Origin: Brassica napus
Taxonomy: Eukaryota; Streptophyta; Magnoliopsida; Brassicales; Brassicaceae
Reading direction: 5' to 3'
Assembly: GCF_020379485.1 (NCBI RefSeq)
Contig: NC_063447.1
Coordinates: 62,609,452-62,673,451 of the forward strand
DNA length: 64,000 nucleotides
Part shown: one piece after another, positions 11,220-26,000 of the stretch
How the letters are laid out: each line of letters opens with the position of its first letter
Numbering within the stretch: position 1 is the first letter of the stretch
Notes under the pieces: model-generated
The model's database searches: none
The model's input: only the letters and a program-made list of their open reading frames with translations
Told to the model about the DNA's origin: nothing
Translations under genes and position numbers: made by a program

Positions 11220-14200
11220 ATCGGCTCTAGTATATAGAGCATTTACCGAAAAATTCAATATTTTCGTAGGAGTTAACCCATAGATTTTGAGAAAAATTTG
11301 AAAAACTGAAAATTTAATTTTAATGCATAGTTACATCATTCACTAACATATGATGAATATCAAAGAGGTTTGGAAACTTTGTTGTCTCCCTTTTTGTAGA
11401 AAATAGCGATTTTATAGTGGTTAGTAAACAATTTAGAGAGTATTATGAAGTTTTACTAAATTAATTGACAAAAAAATTAAATGATACCCATGTACCATGA
11501 AATAGAGGTTAATATATATTAATACAAATGTAGAATGTATTTAGAAATTTTAAAACAACAGTAAAGATCATAGGCTTCAGTATATAAAGCATTTACCGAA
11601 AAATTAAATATTTTCGTAGGGGTTAAGCTATAGATTTTGAGAAAAATTCAAAAAAATGAAAATTCTATTTTAATGCATAGTGGCATCATTCACTAACATA
11701 TTATGAAGGTCAAAGAGGTTTGGGACATTTGTTGTCTCCGTTTTTCTAGAGAATAGGATTTAATATTGGTTAGTCAACCAATTTAGGTAGTATTATGAAA
11801 TTTTACTAAATTAATTGACAAAAAATTTAAACGATGCCCATGTACCATGAAAGAGAGTTTAATAGAAATTAATACAAACGTAGAATGTGTTTAGAAATTT
11901 TAAAACAACAGTAAAGATAATAGGCTTCACTATATAGGGTATTTACCGAAAAATTCAATATTTTCGTAGGGTACCCAAAGATTTTGAGAAAAAAGTCCAA
12001 AAAAATGAAAATTCTATTTTAATGCATAGTTTCATCATTCACTAACATATGATGATGATCAAAGAGGTTTGGAACCTTTGTTGTTTCTGTTTTTCTTGAG
12101 AATAGCGATTTTATATTGGTTAGTCAACCAATTTTGGGAGTAATATGAAGTTTTACTAAATTAATTGACAAAAAAATAAAAAGATGTTCATGTACCATGA
12201 AAGATATTTTAATATATATAAAAAAATGTAGAACGTGTTTAGAAATTTTAAAACAACATTAAATATAATAGGCATCAGTATATAAAGCATTTACCGAAAA
12301 ATTCAATATTTTCGTAGGTGTTAAGCAATAGATTTTGAGAAAAATTCAAAAAAATGAAAATTTTATTTTAATGCATAGTTGCATCCTTCACTAACATATG
12401 ATGAAGGTCAAAGAGGTTTGGAACCTTTGTTGTCTCCGTTTTTCTAGAGAATAGCGATTTTATATTGGTTAGTCAACCAATTTAGGGAGTATTATGAAAT
12501 TTTACTAAATTAACTGTCAAAAAATTTAAACGATGCCCATGTACCATGAAAGAGAATTTAATATACATTAATACAAATTTATAATGTGTTTAAAAATTTT
12601 AAAACCACTGTAAAGTTCATAGGCTTCACTATATAGGGCATTTACCGAAAAATTAATATTTTCGTAGGGGGGTTGGTTAACCCATAGATTTTGAGAAAAA
12701 TTCAAAAAAATGAAAATTATATTTTAATGCATAGTTGAATCCTTCACTAACATATGATGAAGGTCAAAGAGGTTTGGAACCTTTGTTGTATCCGTTTTTC
12801 TAAAGAATAGCGATTTTATATTGGTTAGTCAACCAATTTAAGGAGTACTATGAAATTTTACTAAATTAATTGACAAAAAATTTAAACGATACCCATGTAC
12901 CATGAAAGAGAGTTTAATATACATTAGTACAAATGTAGAATTTTTTTAAAAATTTTAAAACAACAGTAAAATAATCGGCTTTAGTATATAGAGCATTTAC
13001 CGAAAAATTCAATATTTTCGGAAGAGTTAACCCATAAATTTTGAGAAAAATTTGAAAAACTGAAAATTTTATTTTAATGCATAGTTACATCATTCACTAA
13101 CATATGATGAATGTAAAAGAGGTTTGGAATCTTTGTTGTCTCCGTTTTTCTAGAAAATAGCGATTTTATAGTGGTTAGTAAACAATTTAGGGAGTATTAT
13201 AAAGTTTTAGTAAATTAATTGACAAAAAAATTAAACGATACCCATGTACCATGAAATAGAAGTTAATATTCATTAATACAGATGTAGAATGTGTTTTGAA
13301 ATTTTAAAACAACAGTAAAGATCATAGGCTTCAGTATATAAAACATTTACCGAAAAATTAAATATTTTCGTTGGGGTTAAGCAATAGATTTTGAGAAAAC
13401 TTCAAAAAATGAAAATTCTATTTTAATGCATAGTTGCATCATTCACTAACATATGATAAAGGTCAAAGAGATTTGGGACATTTGTTGTCTCCGTTTTTCT
13501 AGAGAATTGGATTTAATATTGGTTAGTCATCCAATTTAGGTAGTATTATGAAATTTTACTAAATTAAATGACAAAAAATTTAAACGATGCCCATGTACCG
13601 TGAAAGAGAGTTTAATAGACATTAATACAAATGTAGAATGTGTTTAGAAATTTTAAAACAACAGTAAAGATAATAGGCTTCACTATATAGGACATTTACC
13701 AAAAATTCAATATTTTCGTAGAGGACCCAAAGATTTTGAGAAAAAGTAAAAACAAAATGAAATTTTAATACATAGTTGCATCCTTCACTAACATATGATG
13801 ATGATCAAAGAGGTTTGGAACCTTTGTTGTTTCCGTTTTTCTAGTGAATAGCGATTTTATATTGGTTAGTCAACCAATTTAGGGAGTAATATGAAGTTTT
13901 ACTAAATTAATTGACAAAAAATTAAAAAAATGTCCACGTACCATGAAAGATATTTTAATATATAATAAAAAAATGTAGAACGTGTTTAGAAATTTTAAAA
14001 CAACACTAAATATCATAGACTTTAGAATATAAAGCATTTACCGAAAAGTTCAATATTTTCGTAGGTGTTAACCCTTAGATTTTGAGAAAATTTCAAAAGA
14101 ATGAAAATTTTATTTTAATGCATAGTTGCATCCTTCACTAACATATGATGAATGCCAAAGAGGTTTGGAACCTTTGTTGTCTCCGTTTTTCTAGAGAATA

Positions 14201-14460
14201 TCAATTTTATATTGGTTAGTCAACCAATTTAGGGAGTATTATGAAATTTTACTAAATTAATTGACAAAAAATTTAAACGATGTCCATGTACCATGAAAGA
14301 GAGTTTAATATACATTAATACAAATGTAGAATGTGCTTAGAAATTTTTAAACAACATTAAAGATCATAGGCTTCACTATATAGGGCATTTACCGAAAAAT
14401 TCAATGTTTTCGTAGGGGTTAAACCCATAGATTTTTAGAAAAATTAAAAAAATGAAAATT
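11220..14460 (+). repeat. Five-monomer higher-order repeat (about 1.75 kb)
   Basis: Variant monomers recur every five units. The type with TTGGGACATTTGTTGTCTCC followed by GGATTTAATATTGG is at 11721 and 13474 (offset 1,753 bp). The type with GTTACATCATTCAC and TAGTAAACAATTTAG is near 11330 and 13085. The limits given are approximate. Confidence 0.7.
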
Positions 14461-14889
14461 ATATTTTAATGCATTATTGCATCCTTCACTAACATATGAT
14501 GAAGGTGAAAGAGGTTTGGAACCTTTGTTGTCTCCGTTTTTCTAGAGAATCGCGATTTTATATTGGTAAGTCAACCAATTTAGGGAGTATTTTGAAGTTT
14601 TACTAAATTAATTGACAAAACATTTAAACAATACTCATGTACCACGAAAGAGAGTTTATTATACATTAATAAAAATGTAGAATGTGTTTAGAAATTTTAA
14701 AACAACAGTAAAGATCATCGGCTTCAGTATATAGAGAATTTACCGAAAATTAAATATTTTCGTAGGGGTTAAACCATAGATTTTGAGAAAAATTCAAAAA
14801 ATAATAATTCTATTTTAATGCATAGTTGCATCCTTCACTGACATATGATGAAGGTCAAAGAGGTTTGGAACCTTTGTTGTCTCCGTTTT

Positions 14890-16180
14890 TCTAGAAAATA
14901 GCAATTTTATAGTGGTTGGTGAACCAATTTAGGGAGTATTATGAAGTTTTACTAAATTAATCGTCAAAAAATTTAAACGACGCCCATGTTCCATGAAATA
15001 GAGTTTAATATACATTAATACAAATGTTGAATGTTTTTTGAAATTTTAAAACAACACTAAAGATTGTTGGCATCAGTATATAGAACATTTACCCAAAAAT
15101 TCAATATTTTCGTAGGGATTAACCCATAGATTTTTGAGAAAAATTTAAAAAAATGAAAATTCTATTTTAATGCATAATTGCATCCTTCACTAACATATGA
15201 TGAAGGTGAAAGAGGTTTGCAACCTTTGGGGTCTCCATTTTTCTAGAAAATAGTGATTTTATATTGGTTAGTCAACCAATTGAGGAAGTAATACGAAGTT
15301 TTACCGAATTAATTGACAAAACATTTAAACGATGTCCATGTACCTTGAAAGAGAGTTTAATATACATTAATATAAATGTAGAATGCGTTTAGAAATTTTG
15401 AAACAACAGTAAAGATCATAGGCATTAGTATATAGAGCGTTTACCGAAAAATTAAATATTTTCATAGGGTTTAACCCATAGATTTTGAGAAAAATTCAAA
15501 AAAATGAAAATTCTATTTTAATGCATAGAGCAAACCTTCACTAACATATGATGAAGGTCGAAGAGGTTTGGAACCTTTGTTGTCCCCGTTTTTCTAGAAA
15601 ATAACGATTTTATAGTGGTTAGTCAGCCAATTTAGGGAGTATTATGAAGTTTTACTAAATTAATTGACAAAAAAATTAAACGACGCCCATGTACCATGAA
15701 ATAGAGTTTAATATACATTAATACAAATGTAGAATGTATTTAGAGATAAAAAAAGACACTAAAGATCGTAGGCATCAGTATATAGAGCATTTACCGAAAA
15801 ATTCAATATTTTCGTTGGGGGTTAACCCATAGATTTTGAGAAAAAATCAGAAAAATGTAAATTATATTTTAATGCATAGTTGTATCCTTCACTAACATAT
15901 GATGAAGGTCAAAGAGGTTTGCAACCTTTGGGGTCTCCATTTTTCTAGAAAATAGTGATTTTATATTGGTTAGTCAACCAATTTAGGTAGTATTATGAAA
16001 TTTTACTAAATTAATTGACAAAAAATTTAAACAATGCCCATGTACCATGAAAGAGAGTTTAATATACATTAATACATATGTAGAATGTGTTTGAAAATTT
16101 TAAAACAACAGTAAAGATCATAGGCTTCATATAGGGCATTTACCGAAAAATTCAATATTTTCGTAGGGGTTAACCCAAAG
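14890..16180 (+). repeat. Segmental duplication within the array, copy B
   Basis: Partner of the segment at about 9660-10960 (offset 5,230 bp, close to three 1.75-kb higher-order units). It retains the roughly 26 bp that copy A lacks. Confidence 0.8.
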
Positions 16181-16810
16181 AGTTTGAGAAAAAATAAAAA
16201 AAATGAAAATTCTATTTTAATGCATAGTTGCATCTTTCACTACCATATTATGAAGATCAAAGAGGTTTGAAACCTTTGTTGTCTCCGTTTTTCTAGAGAA
16301 TAACGATTTTATATTGGTTAGTCAACCAATTTAGGGAGTATTATGAAGTTTTACTAAATTAATTGACAAAAAATTTAAACGATACCCATATTCTATGAAA
16401 GAGAGTTTAATATACATTAGTACAAATGTAGAATGTTTTTAGAAATTTTAAAACAACAGTAAAGATCATAGACTTCACTATATAGGGCATTTACCGAAAA
16501 ATTCAATATTTTCGTAGGGTCATAGATTTTGAGAAAAATTCAAAAAAATGAAAATTATATTTTAATACATAGTTGCATCCTTCACTAACATATGATGAAG
16601 ATCAAAAAGGTTTGAAACCTTTGTTGTCTCTGTTTTTTTAGAGAATAGCGATTTTATATTGGTTATTCAACCAATTTAGGGAGTATTATGAAGTTTTACT
16701 AAATTAATTGATAAAAAATTTAAACGATACCCATGTACCATGAAAGAGAGTTTAATATATATTACTACAAATGTAGAATGTGTTTAGAAATTTTAAAACA
16801 ACAGTAAAGA

Positions 16811-19800
16811 TCATCGGCTTTAGTATATAGAGCATTTACCGAAAAATTCAATATTTTCGTAAAAGTTAACCCATAGATTCTGAGAAAAATTTGAAAAACT
16901 GAAAATTTTATTTTAATGCATAGTTACATCATTCACTAACATATGATGAATGTCAAAGAGGTCTGGAACCTTTGTTGTCTCCCTTTTTGTAGTAAATAGC
17001 GATTTTATAGTGGTTAGTAAACAATTTAGGGAGTATTATAAAGTTTTACTAAATTAATTGACAAAAAAATTAAACGATACCCATGTACCATGAAATAGAG
17101 TTTAATATACATTAATACAAATATAGAATATGTTTAGAAATTTTAAAACAACAGTAAAGATCATAAGCGTCAGTATATAAAGCATTTACCGAAAAAATCA
17201 ATATTTTCGTAGGGGGTTAACCAATAGATTTTGAGAAAAATACAAATGTAGAACGTGTTTAGAAATTTTAAAACAACTGTAAAGATCATAGGCTTCACTA
17301 TATATGGCATTTACCGAAAAATTCAATATTTTCGTAGGGGTTAACCATAGATTTTGAGAAAAATTCAAAAAAAAATAAAAATTATATTTTAATACATAGC
17401 TTCATCCTTCACTAACGTATGATGAAGGTCAAAGAGGTTTGGAACCTTTGTTGTCTCCGTTTTTCTAGAGAATAACGATTTTATATTGGTTAGTCAACCA
17501 ATTTAGGGAGTATTATGAAGTTTTACTAAATTAATTGATAAAAAATTTAAACGATACCCATGTACCATGAAAGAGAGTTTAATATATACTACTACAAATG
17601 TAGAATGTGTTTAGAAATTTTAAAACAACAGCAAAGATCATCGGCCTTAGTATATAGAGCATTTACCGAAAATTCAATATTTTCGTAAGAGTTAACCCAT
17701 AGATTTTGAGAAAATTTTGAAAACTGAAAATTTTATTTTAATGCATAGTTACATCATTCACTAACATATGATGAATGTCAAAGAGGTTTGGAACCTTTGT
17801 TGTCTCCCTTTTTGTAGTAAATAGCGATTTTATAGCGGTTAGTAAACAATTTAGGGAGTATTATAAAGTTTTACTAAATTAATTGACAAAAAATTAAACG
17901 ATACCCACGTACCATGAAATAGAGGTTAATATACATTAATACAAATGTAAAATATGTTTAGAAATTTTAAAACAACAGTTAAGATCATAGGCCTCAGTAT
18001 ATAAAGCATTTACCGAAAAAATCAATATTTTCGTAGGGGGTTAACCAATAGATTTTGAGAAAAATTCAACAAAATGAAAATTCTATTTTAATGCATAGTT
18101 GCATCCTTCACTAACATATGATGAAGGTCAAAGAGGTTTGGGACATTTATTGTCTCCGTTTTTCTAGAGAATAGAATTTAATATTGGTTAGTCAACCAAT
18201 TTAGGTAGTATTATGAAATTTACTAAATTAATTGACAAAAAATTTAAACGATGCCCATGTACCATGAAATAGAGTTTAATCGACATTAATACAAATGTAG
18301 AATGTGTTTAGAAATTTTAAAACAACGGTAAAGATATTAGGCTTCACTATATATGGCATTTACCGAAAAATTCAATATTTTCGTAGTGGTTAACCCAAAG
18401 ATTTTGAGAAAAAGTAAAAAAAATGAAAATTCTATTTTAATGCATAGTTGCATCCTTCACTAACATATGATGATGATCAAAGAGGTTTGGAACCTTTGTT
18501 GTTTCCGTTTTTCTAGAGAATAACGATTTTATATTGGTTAGCCAATCAATTTAGGGAGTAATATGAAGTTTTACTAAATTAATTGACAAAAAATTAAAAA
18601 GATGTCCACGTACCATGAAAGATATTTTAATATATAATAAAAATATGTAGAACGTATTTAGAAATTTTGAAACAACACTAAAGATCATAGGCTTCAGTAT
18701 ATAAAGCATTTACCGAAAAATTCAATATTTTCGTAGGTGTTAACCCATAGATTTTGAGAAAAAATCAAAAAAATGAAAATTATATTTTAATGCATAGTTA
18801 ACCAATTTTGGGAATATTATGAAGTTTTACTAAATTAATTGACAAAAAAATTTAAACGATTTCCATGTACCATGAAAGAGAGTTTAATATACATTAATAC
18901 AAATGTAGAATATGTTTAGAAATTTTCAAACAACAGTAATGATCATAGGCATCAGTATATAGAGCATTTACCGAAAAATTCAATATTTTCGTAGGGTTTA
19001 ACCCATAGATTTTGAGAAAATTCAAAAAAAATGAAAATTCTATTTTAATGCATAGTTGCACCTTTCACTAACATCTGATGAAGGTCAAAGAGGTTTGGAA
19101 CCTTTGTTGTCTCCGTTTTTCTAGAAAATAACGATTTTATAGTGGTTAGTAAACCAATTTAGGGAGTATTATGAAGTTTTGCTAAATTAATTGACAAAAA
19201 ATTTAAACGATGCCCATGTACCATGAATAAGAGTTTAATATACATTAATACAAATATAGAATGTGTTTAGAAATATTAAAACAACAGTAAAGATCATAGG
19301 CTTCAATATATAGAGTATTTACCGAAAAATTAAATATTTCGTAGGGGTTGTTAAACCATAGATTTTGAGAAAAAAATCAAAAAATAAAAATTCTATTTTA
19401 ATGCATAGTTGCATCATTCACTAAAAAATGATGAATTTCAAAGAGGTTTGAAACCTTTGTTGTCTCCGTTTTTCTTTAGAATAGCGATTTTGTAGTCGTT
19501 GGTCAACCAATTTAGGAATTATTATGAAGTTTTACTAAATTAATTGACAAAAAAATTAAACAATGCCAATGTACCATGAAAGAGAGTTTAATATACATTA
19601 ATAAAAATATAGAATGTGTTTACCCATAGATTTTGAGAGAAATTTAAAAAAAATGAACATTCTATTTTAATGCATATTTGCATCTTTCACTAACATCTGA
19701 TGAAGGTCAAAGAGGTTTGGAACCTTTGTTGTCTCCGTTTTTCTAGAGAATAGCAATTTTATAGTGGTTAGTCAACCAATTTAGAGAGTATTATGAAGTT

Positions 19801-20236
19801 TTACTAAATTAAGTGCCAAAAAAATTAAACGATTCCCATGTACAATGAAAGAGAGTTTAATATACGTTAATAAAGATGTAGAATGTGTTTAGAAATTTTA
19901 AAACAACACTAAATATCATATGCTTCAGTATATAGAGCATTTACTCGTAGATTTTGAGAAAACTTCAGAAAAATGAAAACTCTATTTTAATGCATAGTTG
20001 CATCCATCACTAACATATGATGAAGGTCAAAGAAGTTTGGAACCATTGTTGTCTCCGTTTTTCTAGAGAATAGCGATTTTAGAGTGGTTAGTCGAGCAAT
20101 TTAGAGAGTATTATGAATTTTTACTAAATTAATTGACAAAAAAATTTAAACGATGCCCATGTACCATGAAAGAGAGTTTAATATACATTAATACAAATAT
20201 ATAATGTGTTTAGAAATATTAAAACAACAGTAAATA
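16811..20236 (+). repeat. 3.43-kb tandem duplication, copy 1
   Basis: The offset to copy 2 is 3,426 bp at the left end and 3,430 bp at the right. The copies share many private variants, including two fused monomers (17238 and 18798), and differ only by scattered substitutions and one-base length changes in A-runs (for example GTTGGTC versus GTTAGTC near 19500/22930). Confidence 0.9.
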
Positions 20237-23200
20237 TCATCGGCTTTAGTATATAGAGCATTTACCGAAAAATTCAATATTTTCGTAAAAGTTAACCCAT
20301 AGATTCTGAGAAAAATTTGAAAAACTGAAAATTTTATTTTAATGCATAGTTACATCATTCACTAACATATGATGAATGTCAAAGAGGTCTGGAACCTTTG
20401 TTGTCTCCCTTTTTGTAGTAAATAGCGATTTTATAGTGGTTAGTAAACAATTTAGGGAGTATTATAAAGTTTTACTAAATTAATTGACAAAAAAATTAAA
20501 CGATACCCATGTACCATGAAATAGAGTTTAATATACATTAATACAAATATAGAATATGTTTAGAAATTTTAAAACAACAGTAAAGATCATAAGCGTCAGT
20601 ATATAAAGCATTTACCGAAAAAATCAATATTTTCGTAGGGGGTTAACCAATAGATTTTGAGAAAAATACAAATGTAGAACGTGTTTAGAAATTTTAAAAC
20701 AACTGTAAAGATCATAGGCTTCACTATATATGGCATTTACCGAAAAATTCAATATTTTCGTAGGGGTTAACCATAGATTTTGAGAAAAATTCAAAAAAAA
20801 ATAAAAATTATATTTTAATACATAGCTTCATCCTTTACTAACGTATGATGAAGGTCAAAGAGGTTTGGAACCTTTGTTGTCTCCGTTTTTCTAGAGAATA
20901 ACGATTTTATATTGGTTAGTCAACCAATTTAGGGAGTATTATGAAGTTTTACTAAATTAATTGATAAAAAATTTAAACGATACCCATGTACCATGAAAGA
21001 GAGTTTAATATATACTACTACAAATGTAGAATGTGTTTAGAAATTTTAAAACAACAGCAAAGATCATCGGCCTTAGTATATAGAGCATTTACCGAAAATT
21101 CAATATTTTCGTAAGAGTTAACCCATAGATTTTGAGAAAATTTTGAAAAACTGAAAATTTTATTTTAATGCATAGTTACATCATTCACTAACATATGATG
21201 AATGTCAAAGAGGTTTGGAACCTTTGTTGTCTCCCTTTTTGTAGTAAATAGCGATTTTATAGCGGTTAGTAAACAATTTAGGGAGTATTATAAAGTTTTA
21301 CTAAATTAATTGACAAAAAAATTAAACGATACCCACGTACCATGAAATAGAGGTTAATATACATTAATACAAATGTAAAATATGTTTAGAAATTTTAAAA
21401 CAACAGTTAAGATCATAGGCCTCAGTATATAAAGCATTTACCGAAAAAATCAATATTTTCGTAGGGGGTTAACCAATAGATTTTGAGAAAAATTCAACAA
21501 AATGAAAATTCTATTTTAATGCATAGTTGCATCCTTCACTAACATATGATGAAGGTCAAAGAGGTTTGGGACATTTATTGTCTCCGTTTTTCTAGAGAAT
21601 AGAATTTAATATTGGTTAGTCAACCAATTTAGGTAGTATTATGAAATTTACTAAATTAATTGACAAAAAATTTAAACGATGCCCATGTACCATGAAATAG
21701 AGTTTAATCGACATTAATACAAATGTAGAATGTGTTTAGAAATTTTAAAACAACGGTAAAGATATTAGGCTTCACTATATATGGCATTTACCGAAAAATT
21801 CAATATTTTCGTAGTGGTTAACCCAAAGATTTTGAGAAAAAGTAAAAAAAAATGAAAATTCTATTTTAATGCATAGTTGCATCCTTCACTAACATATGAT
21901 GATGATCAAAGAGGTTTGGAACCTTTGTTGTTTCCGTTTTTCTAGAGAATAACGATTTTATATTGGTTAGCCAATCAATTTAGGGAGTAATATGAAGTTT
22001 TACTAAATTAATTGACAAAAAATTAAAAAGATGTCCACGTACCATGAAAGATATTTTAATATATAATAAAAATATGTAGAACGTATTTAGAAATTTTGAA
22101 ACAACACTAAAGATCATAGGCTTCAGTATATAAAGCATTTACCGAAAAATTCAATATTTTCGTAGGTGTTAACCCATAGATTTTGAGAAAAAATCAAAAA
22201 AATGAAAATTATATTTTAATGCATAGTTAACCAATTTTGGGAATATTATGAAGTTTTACTAAATTAATTGACAAAAAAATTTAAACGATTTCCATGTACC
22301 ATGAAAGAGAGTTTAATATACATTAATACAAATGTAGAATATGTTTAGAAATTTTCAAACAACAGTAATGATCATAGGCATCAGTATATAGAGCATTTAC
22401 CGAAAAATTCAATATTTTCGTAGGGTTTAACCCATAGATTTTGAGAAAATTCAAAAAAAATGAAAATTCTATTTTAATGCATAGTTGCACCTTTCACTAA
22501 CATCTGATGAAGGTCAAAGAGGTTTGGAACCTTTGTTGTCTCCGTTTTTCTAGAAAATAACGATTTTATAGTGGTTAGTAAACCAATTTAGGGAGTATTA
22601 TGAAGTTTTGCTAAATTAATTGACAAAAAATTTAAACGATGCCCATGTACCATGAATAAGAGTTTAATATACATTAATACAAATATAGAATGTGTTTAGA
22701 AATATTAAAACAACAGTAAAGATCATAGGCTTCAATATATAGAGTATTTACCGAAAAATTAAATATTTCGTAGGGGTTGTTAAACCATAGATTTTGAGAA
22801 AAAAATCAAAAAAATAAAAATTCTATTTTAATGCATAGTTGCATCATTCACTAAAAAATGATGAATTTCAAAGAGGTTTGAAACCTTTGTTGTCTCCGTT
22901 TTTCTTTAGAATAGCGATTTTGTAGTCGTTAGTCAACCAATTTAGGAATTATTATGAAGTTTTACTAAATTAATTGACAAAAAAATTAAACAATGCCAAT
23001 GTACCATGAAAGAGAGTTTAATATACATTAATAAAAATATAGAATGTGTTTACCCATAGATTTTGAGAGAAATTTAAAAAAAATGAACATTCTATTTTAA
23101 TGCATATTTGCATCTTTCACTAACATCTGATGAAGGTCAAAGAGGTTTGGAACTTTTGTTGTCTCCGTTTTTCTAGAGAATAGCAATTTTATAGTGGTTA

Positions 23201-23666
23201 GTCAACCAATTTAGAGAGTATTATGAAGTTTTACTAAATTAAGTGCCAAAAAAATTAAACGATTCCCATGTACAATGAAAGAGAGTTTAATATACGTTAA
23301 TAAAGATGTAGAATGTGTTTAGAAATTTTAAAACAACACTAAATATCATATGCTTCAGTATATAGAGCATTTACTCGTAGATTTTGAGAAAACTTCAGAA
23401 AAATGAAAACTCTATTTTAATGCATAGTTGCATCCATCACTAACATATGATGAAGGTCAAAGAAGTTTGGAACCATTGTTGTCTCCGTTTTTCTAGAGAA
23501 TAGCGATTTTAGAGTGGTTAGTCGAGCAATTTAGAGAGTATTATGAATTTTTACTAAATTAATTGACAAAAAAATTTAAACGATGCCCATGTACCATGAA
23601 AGAGAGTTTAATATACATTAATACAAATATATAATGTGTTTAGAAATATTAAAACAACAGTAAATA
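20237..23666 (+). repeat. 3.43-kb tandem duplication, copy 2
   Basis: Near-identical head-to-tail partner of 16811-20236. The junction lies inside the TAAATATCA motif that precedes both 20240 and 23669. A more diverged third relative of its second half begins near 28421 (offset 9,625 bp from copy 1). Confidence 0.9.
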
Positions 23667-25149
23667 TCAAAGGCTTCAGTATATAAAGTATTTACCGAAA
23701 AATTAAATATTTTCGTGGGGGTTAACCCATAGATTTTGAAAAAAATTTAAAAAAAATGAAAATTCTATTTTAACGCATAGTTGCATCCTTCTCTAACATA
23801 TGATGAAGGTCAAAGAGGTTTGGAACCTTTGTTGTCTCTGTTTTTCTAGAGAATGTTGATTTTATAGTGGTTAGTAAACCAATTTAGAGAGTATTATGAA
23901 GTTTTGCTAAATTAATTGACAAAAACTTTAAACGACACCCATGTACCATGAAAAAGAGTTTAATATAAATTAATACAAATGTAGAATGTGTTTATAAATT
24001 TTAAAACAACACTAAAAATCATAGGCATAAATATATAGAGCATTTACCGAAAAAATCAATATTTTCGTAAGGGTTAACACATAGATTTTGAGAAAAATTC
24101 AAAAAAATGAAAATTCTATTTTAATGCATAGTTTCATCCTTCACTAACTTATGATGAAGGTCAAAGAGGTTTGGAACCTTCGTTGTCTCCGTTTTTCTAG
24201 AAAATAGCGATTTTATAGTGGTTAGTCAACCAATTTAGGGAATATTACGAAGTTTTACTAAATTAATTGACAAAAATTTAAACGATGCCCATGTACCATG
24301 AAAGAGAGTTTAATATACATTAATAAAAATGTAGAATATGTTTAGAAATTTTCAAACAACAGTAATGATCATAGGCTTCACTATATAGACCATTTACCGG
24401 AAAATTAAATATTTTTATTGGGGTTATAACCCATAGGTTTTGAGAAAAATTCAAAAAAATGAAAATTCTTTTTTCATGCATAGTTGCATCATTCACTAAC
24501 ATATGATGAATGTCAAAGAGGTTTGCAATCTTTGGGGTCTCCGTTTTTCTAGAGAATAGCGATTTTATATTTGTTTGTCAACCAATTGAGGAAGTATTAT
24601 GAAGTTTTACTAAATTAATTTAAAAAAAAAATTAAACGATGCCCATGTACCAAGAAATTGAGTTTAATATACATTAATACAAATGTAGAATGTGTTTAGA
24701 AATTTTAAAACAATACTAAAGATCATTGGCTTCAGTATATAGAGCATTTACCGAAAATTCAATATTTTCGTATGTACCCATAGATTTTGAGAAAAATTCA
24801 AAAAAAATGAAAATTCTATTTTAATGCATAGTTGCATCCTTCAATAACATATGATGAAGGTCAAAGAGGTTTGGAACCATTGTTGTCTCCGTTTTTTTGG
24901 ATAATAGCGATTTTATATTGGTTAGTCAACCAATTTAGGGAGTATTATGAAATTTTACTAATTTAATTGACAAAAAAATTAAACGATACCCATATACAAT
25001 GAAATAGAGCTTAATATACATTAATACAAGTGTAGAATGTGTTTGGAAATTTTAAAACAACAGTAAAGATCATAGGCCTCAATATATAGAGCATTTACCG
25101 AAAATTAAATATTTCGTAGGGGTGTTTACCCATAGATTTTGAGAAAAAA

Positions 25150-26000
25150 ATTCAAAAAAATGAAAATTCTATTTTAATGCATAGTTGCATCCTTCACTAA
25201 CATATGATGAAGGTCAAAGACGGTTGGAACCTTTGTTGTCTCCGTTTTTTAAGAGAATAGCAATTTAAATATTGGTTAGTCAACCAATTTAGGGAGTATT
25301 ATGAAGTTTTACTAAATCAATTGACAAAAAATTTAAACGATGTGCATGTACCATGAAAGAGAGTTTAATATACATTAATAAAAATATAGAATGTGTTTAG
25401 AAATATTAAAACAACAGTAAAGATCATAGGCTTCAGTATATAGAGCATTTACCGAAAATTAGATATTTCGTAGAGGGGTTAACCCATAGCTTTTTGAGAA
25501 AAAATTCAAAAAAATGAAAATTCTATTTTAATGCATAGTTGCATCCTTCACTAACATATGAAAAAGGTTAATGAGGTTTGGAACCTTCGTTGTCTCCGTT
25601 TTCTAGAGAATAATGTTTATAGTGGTTAGTCAACCAATTTTGGGAGTATTATGAAGTTTTATTAAATTAATTGATTGAAAATAAAACGATGCTCATGTAC
25701 TATGAAAGAGAGTTTAATATACATTAATACAAATATATAATGTGTTTAGAAATTTTAAAACAACACTAAAGATCATAGGCTTCAGTATATAGAGCATCTA
25801 CCGAAAAATTCAATATTTCGTACGGGTTAACCCTTAGATTTTGAGAAAAATTCAAAAAAATAAAATTATATTTTAATGCATAGTTGCATCCTTCGCAAAC
25901 ATATGATGAAGGTCAGAGAGGTTTTGAACCTTTGTTGTCTCCGTTTTTCTATAGAATAGCGATTTTATAGTGGTTAGTCAACCAATTTAAAGAGTATTAT
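25150..26000 (+). repeat. Segmental duplication within the array, paired with 30.3-31.2 kb
   Basis: Private variants (CAAAGACGGTTGGAACC, TAGAGGGGTTAACCC, ATGAAAAAGG) are shared with about 30330-31200 at an offset of 5,182 bp. Confidence 0.65.
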
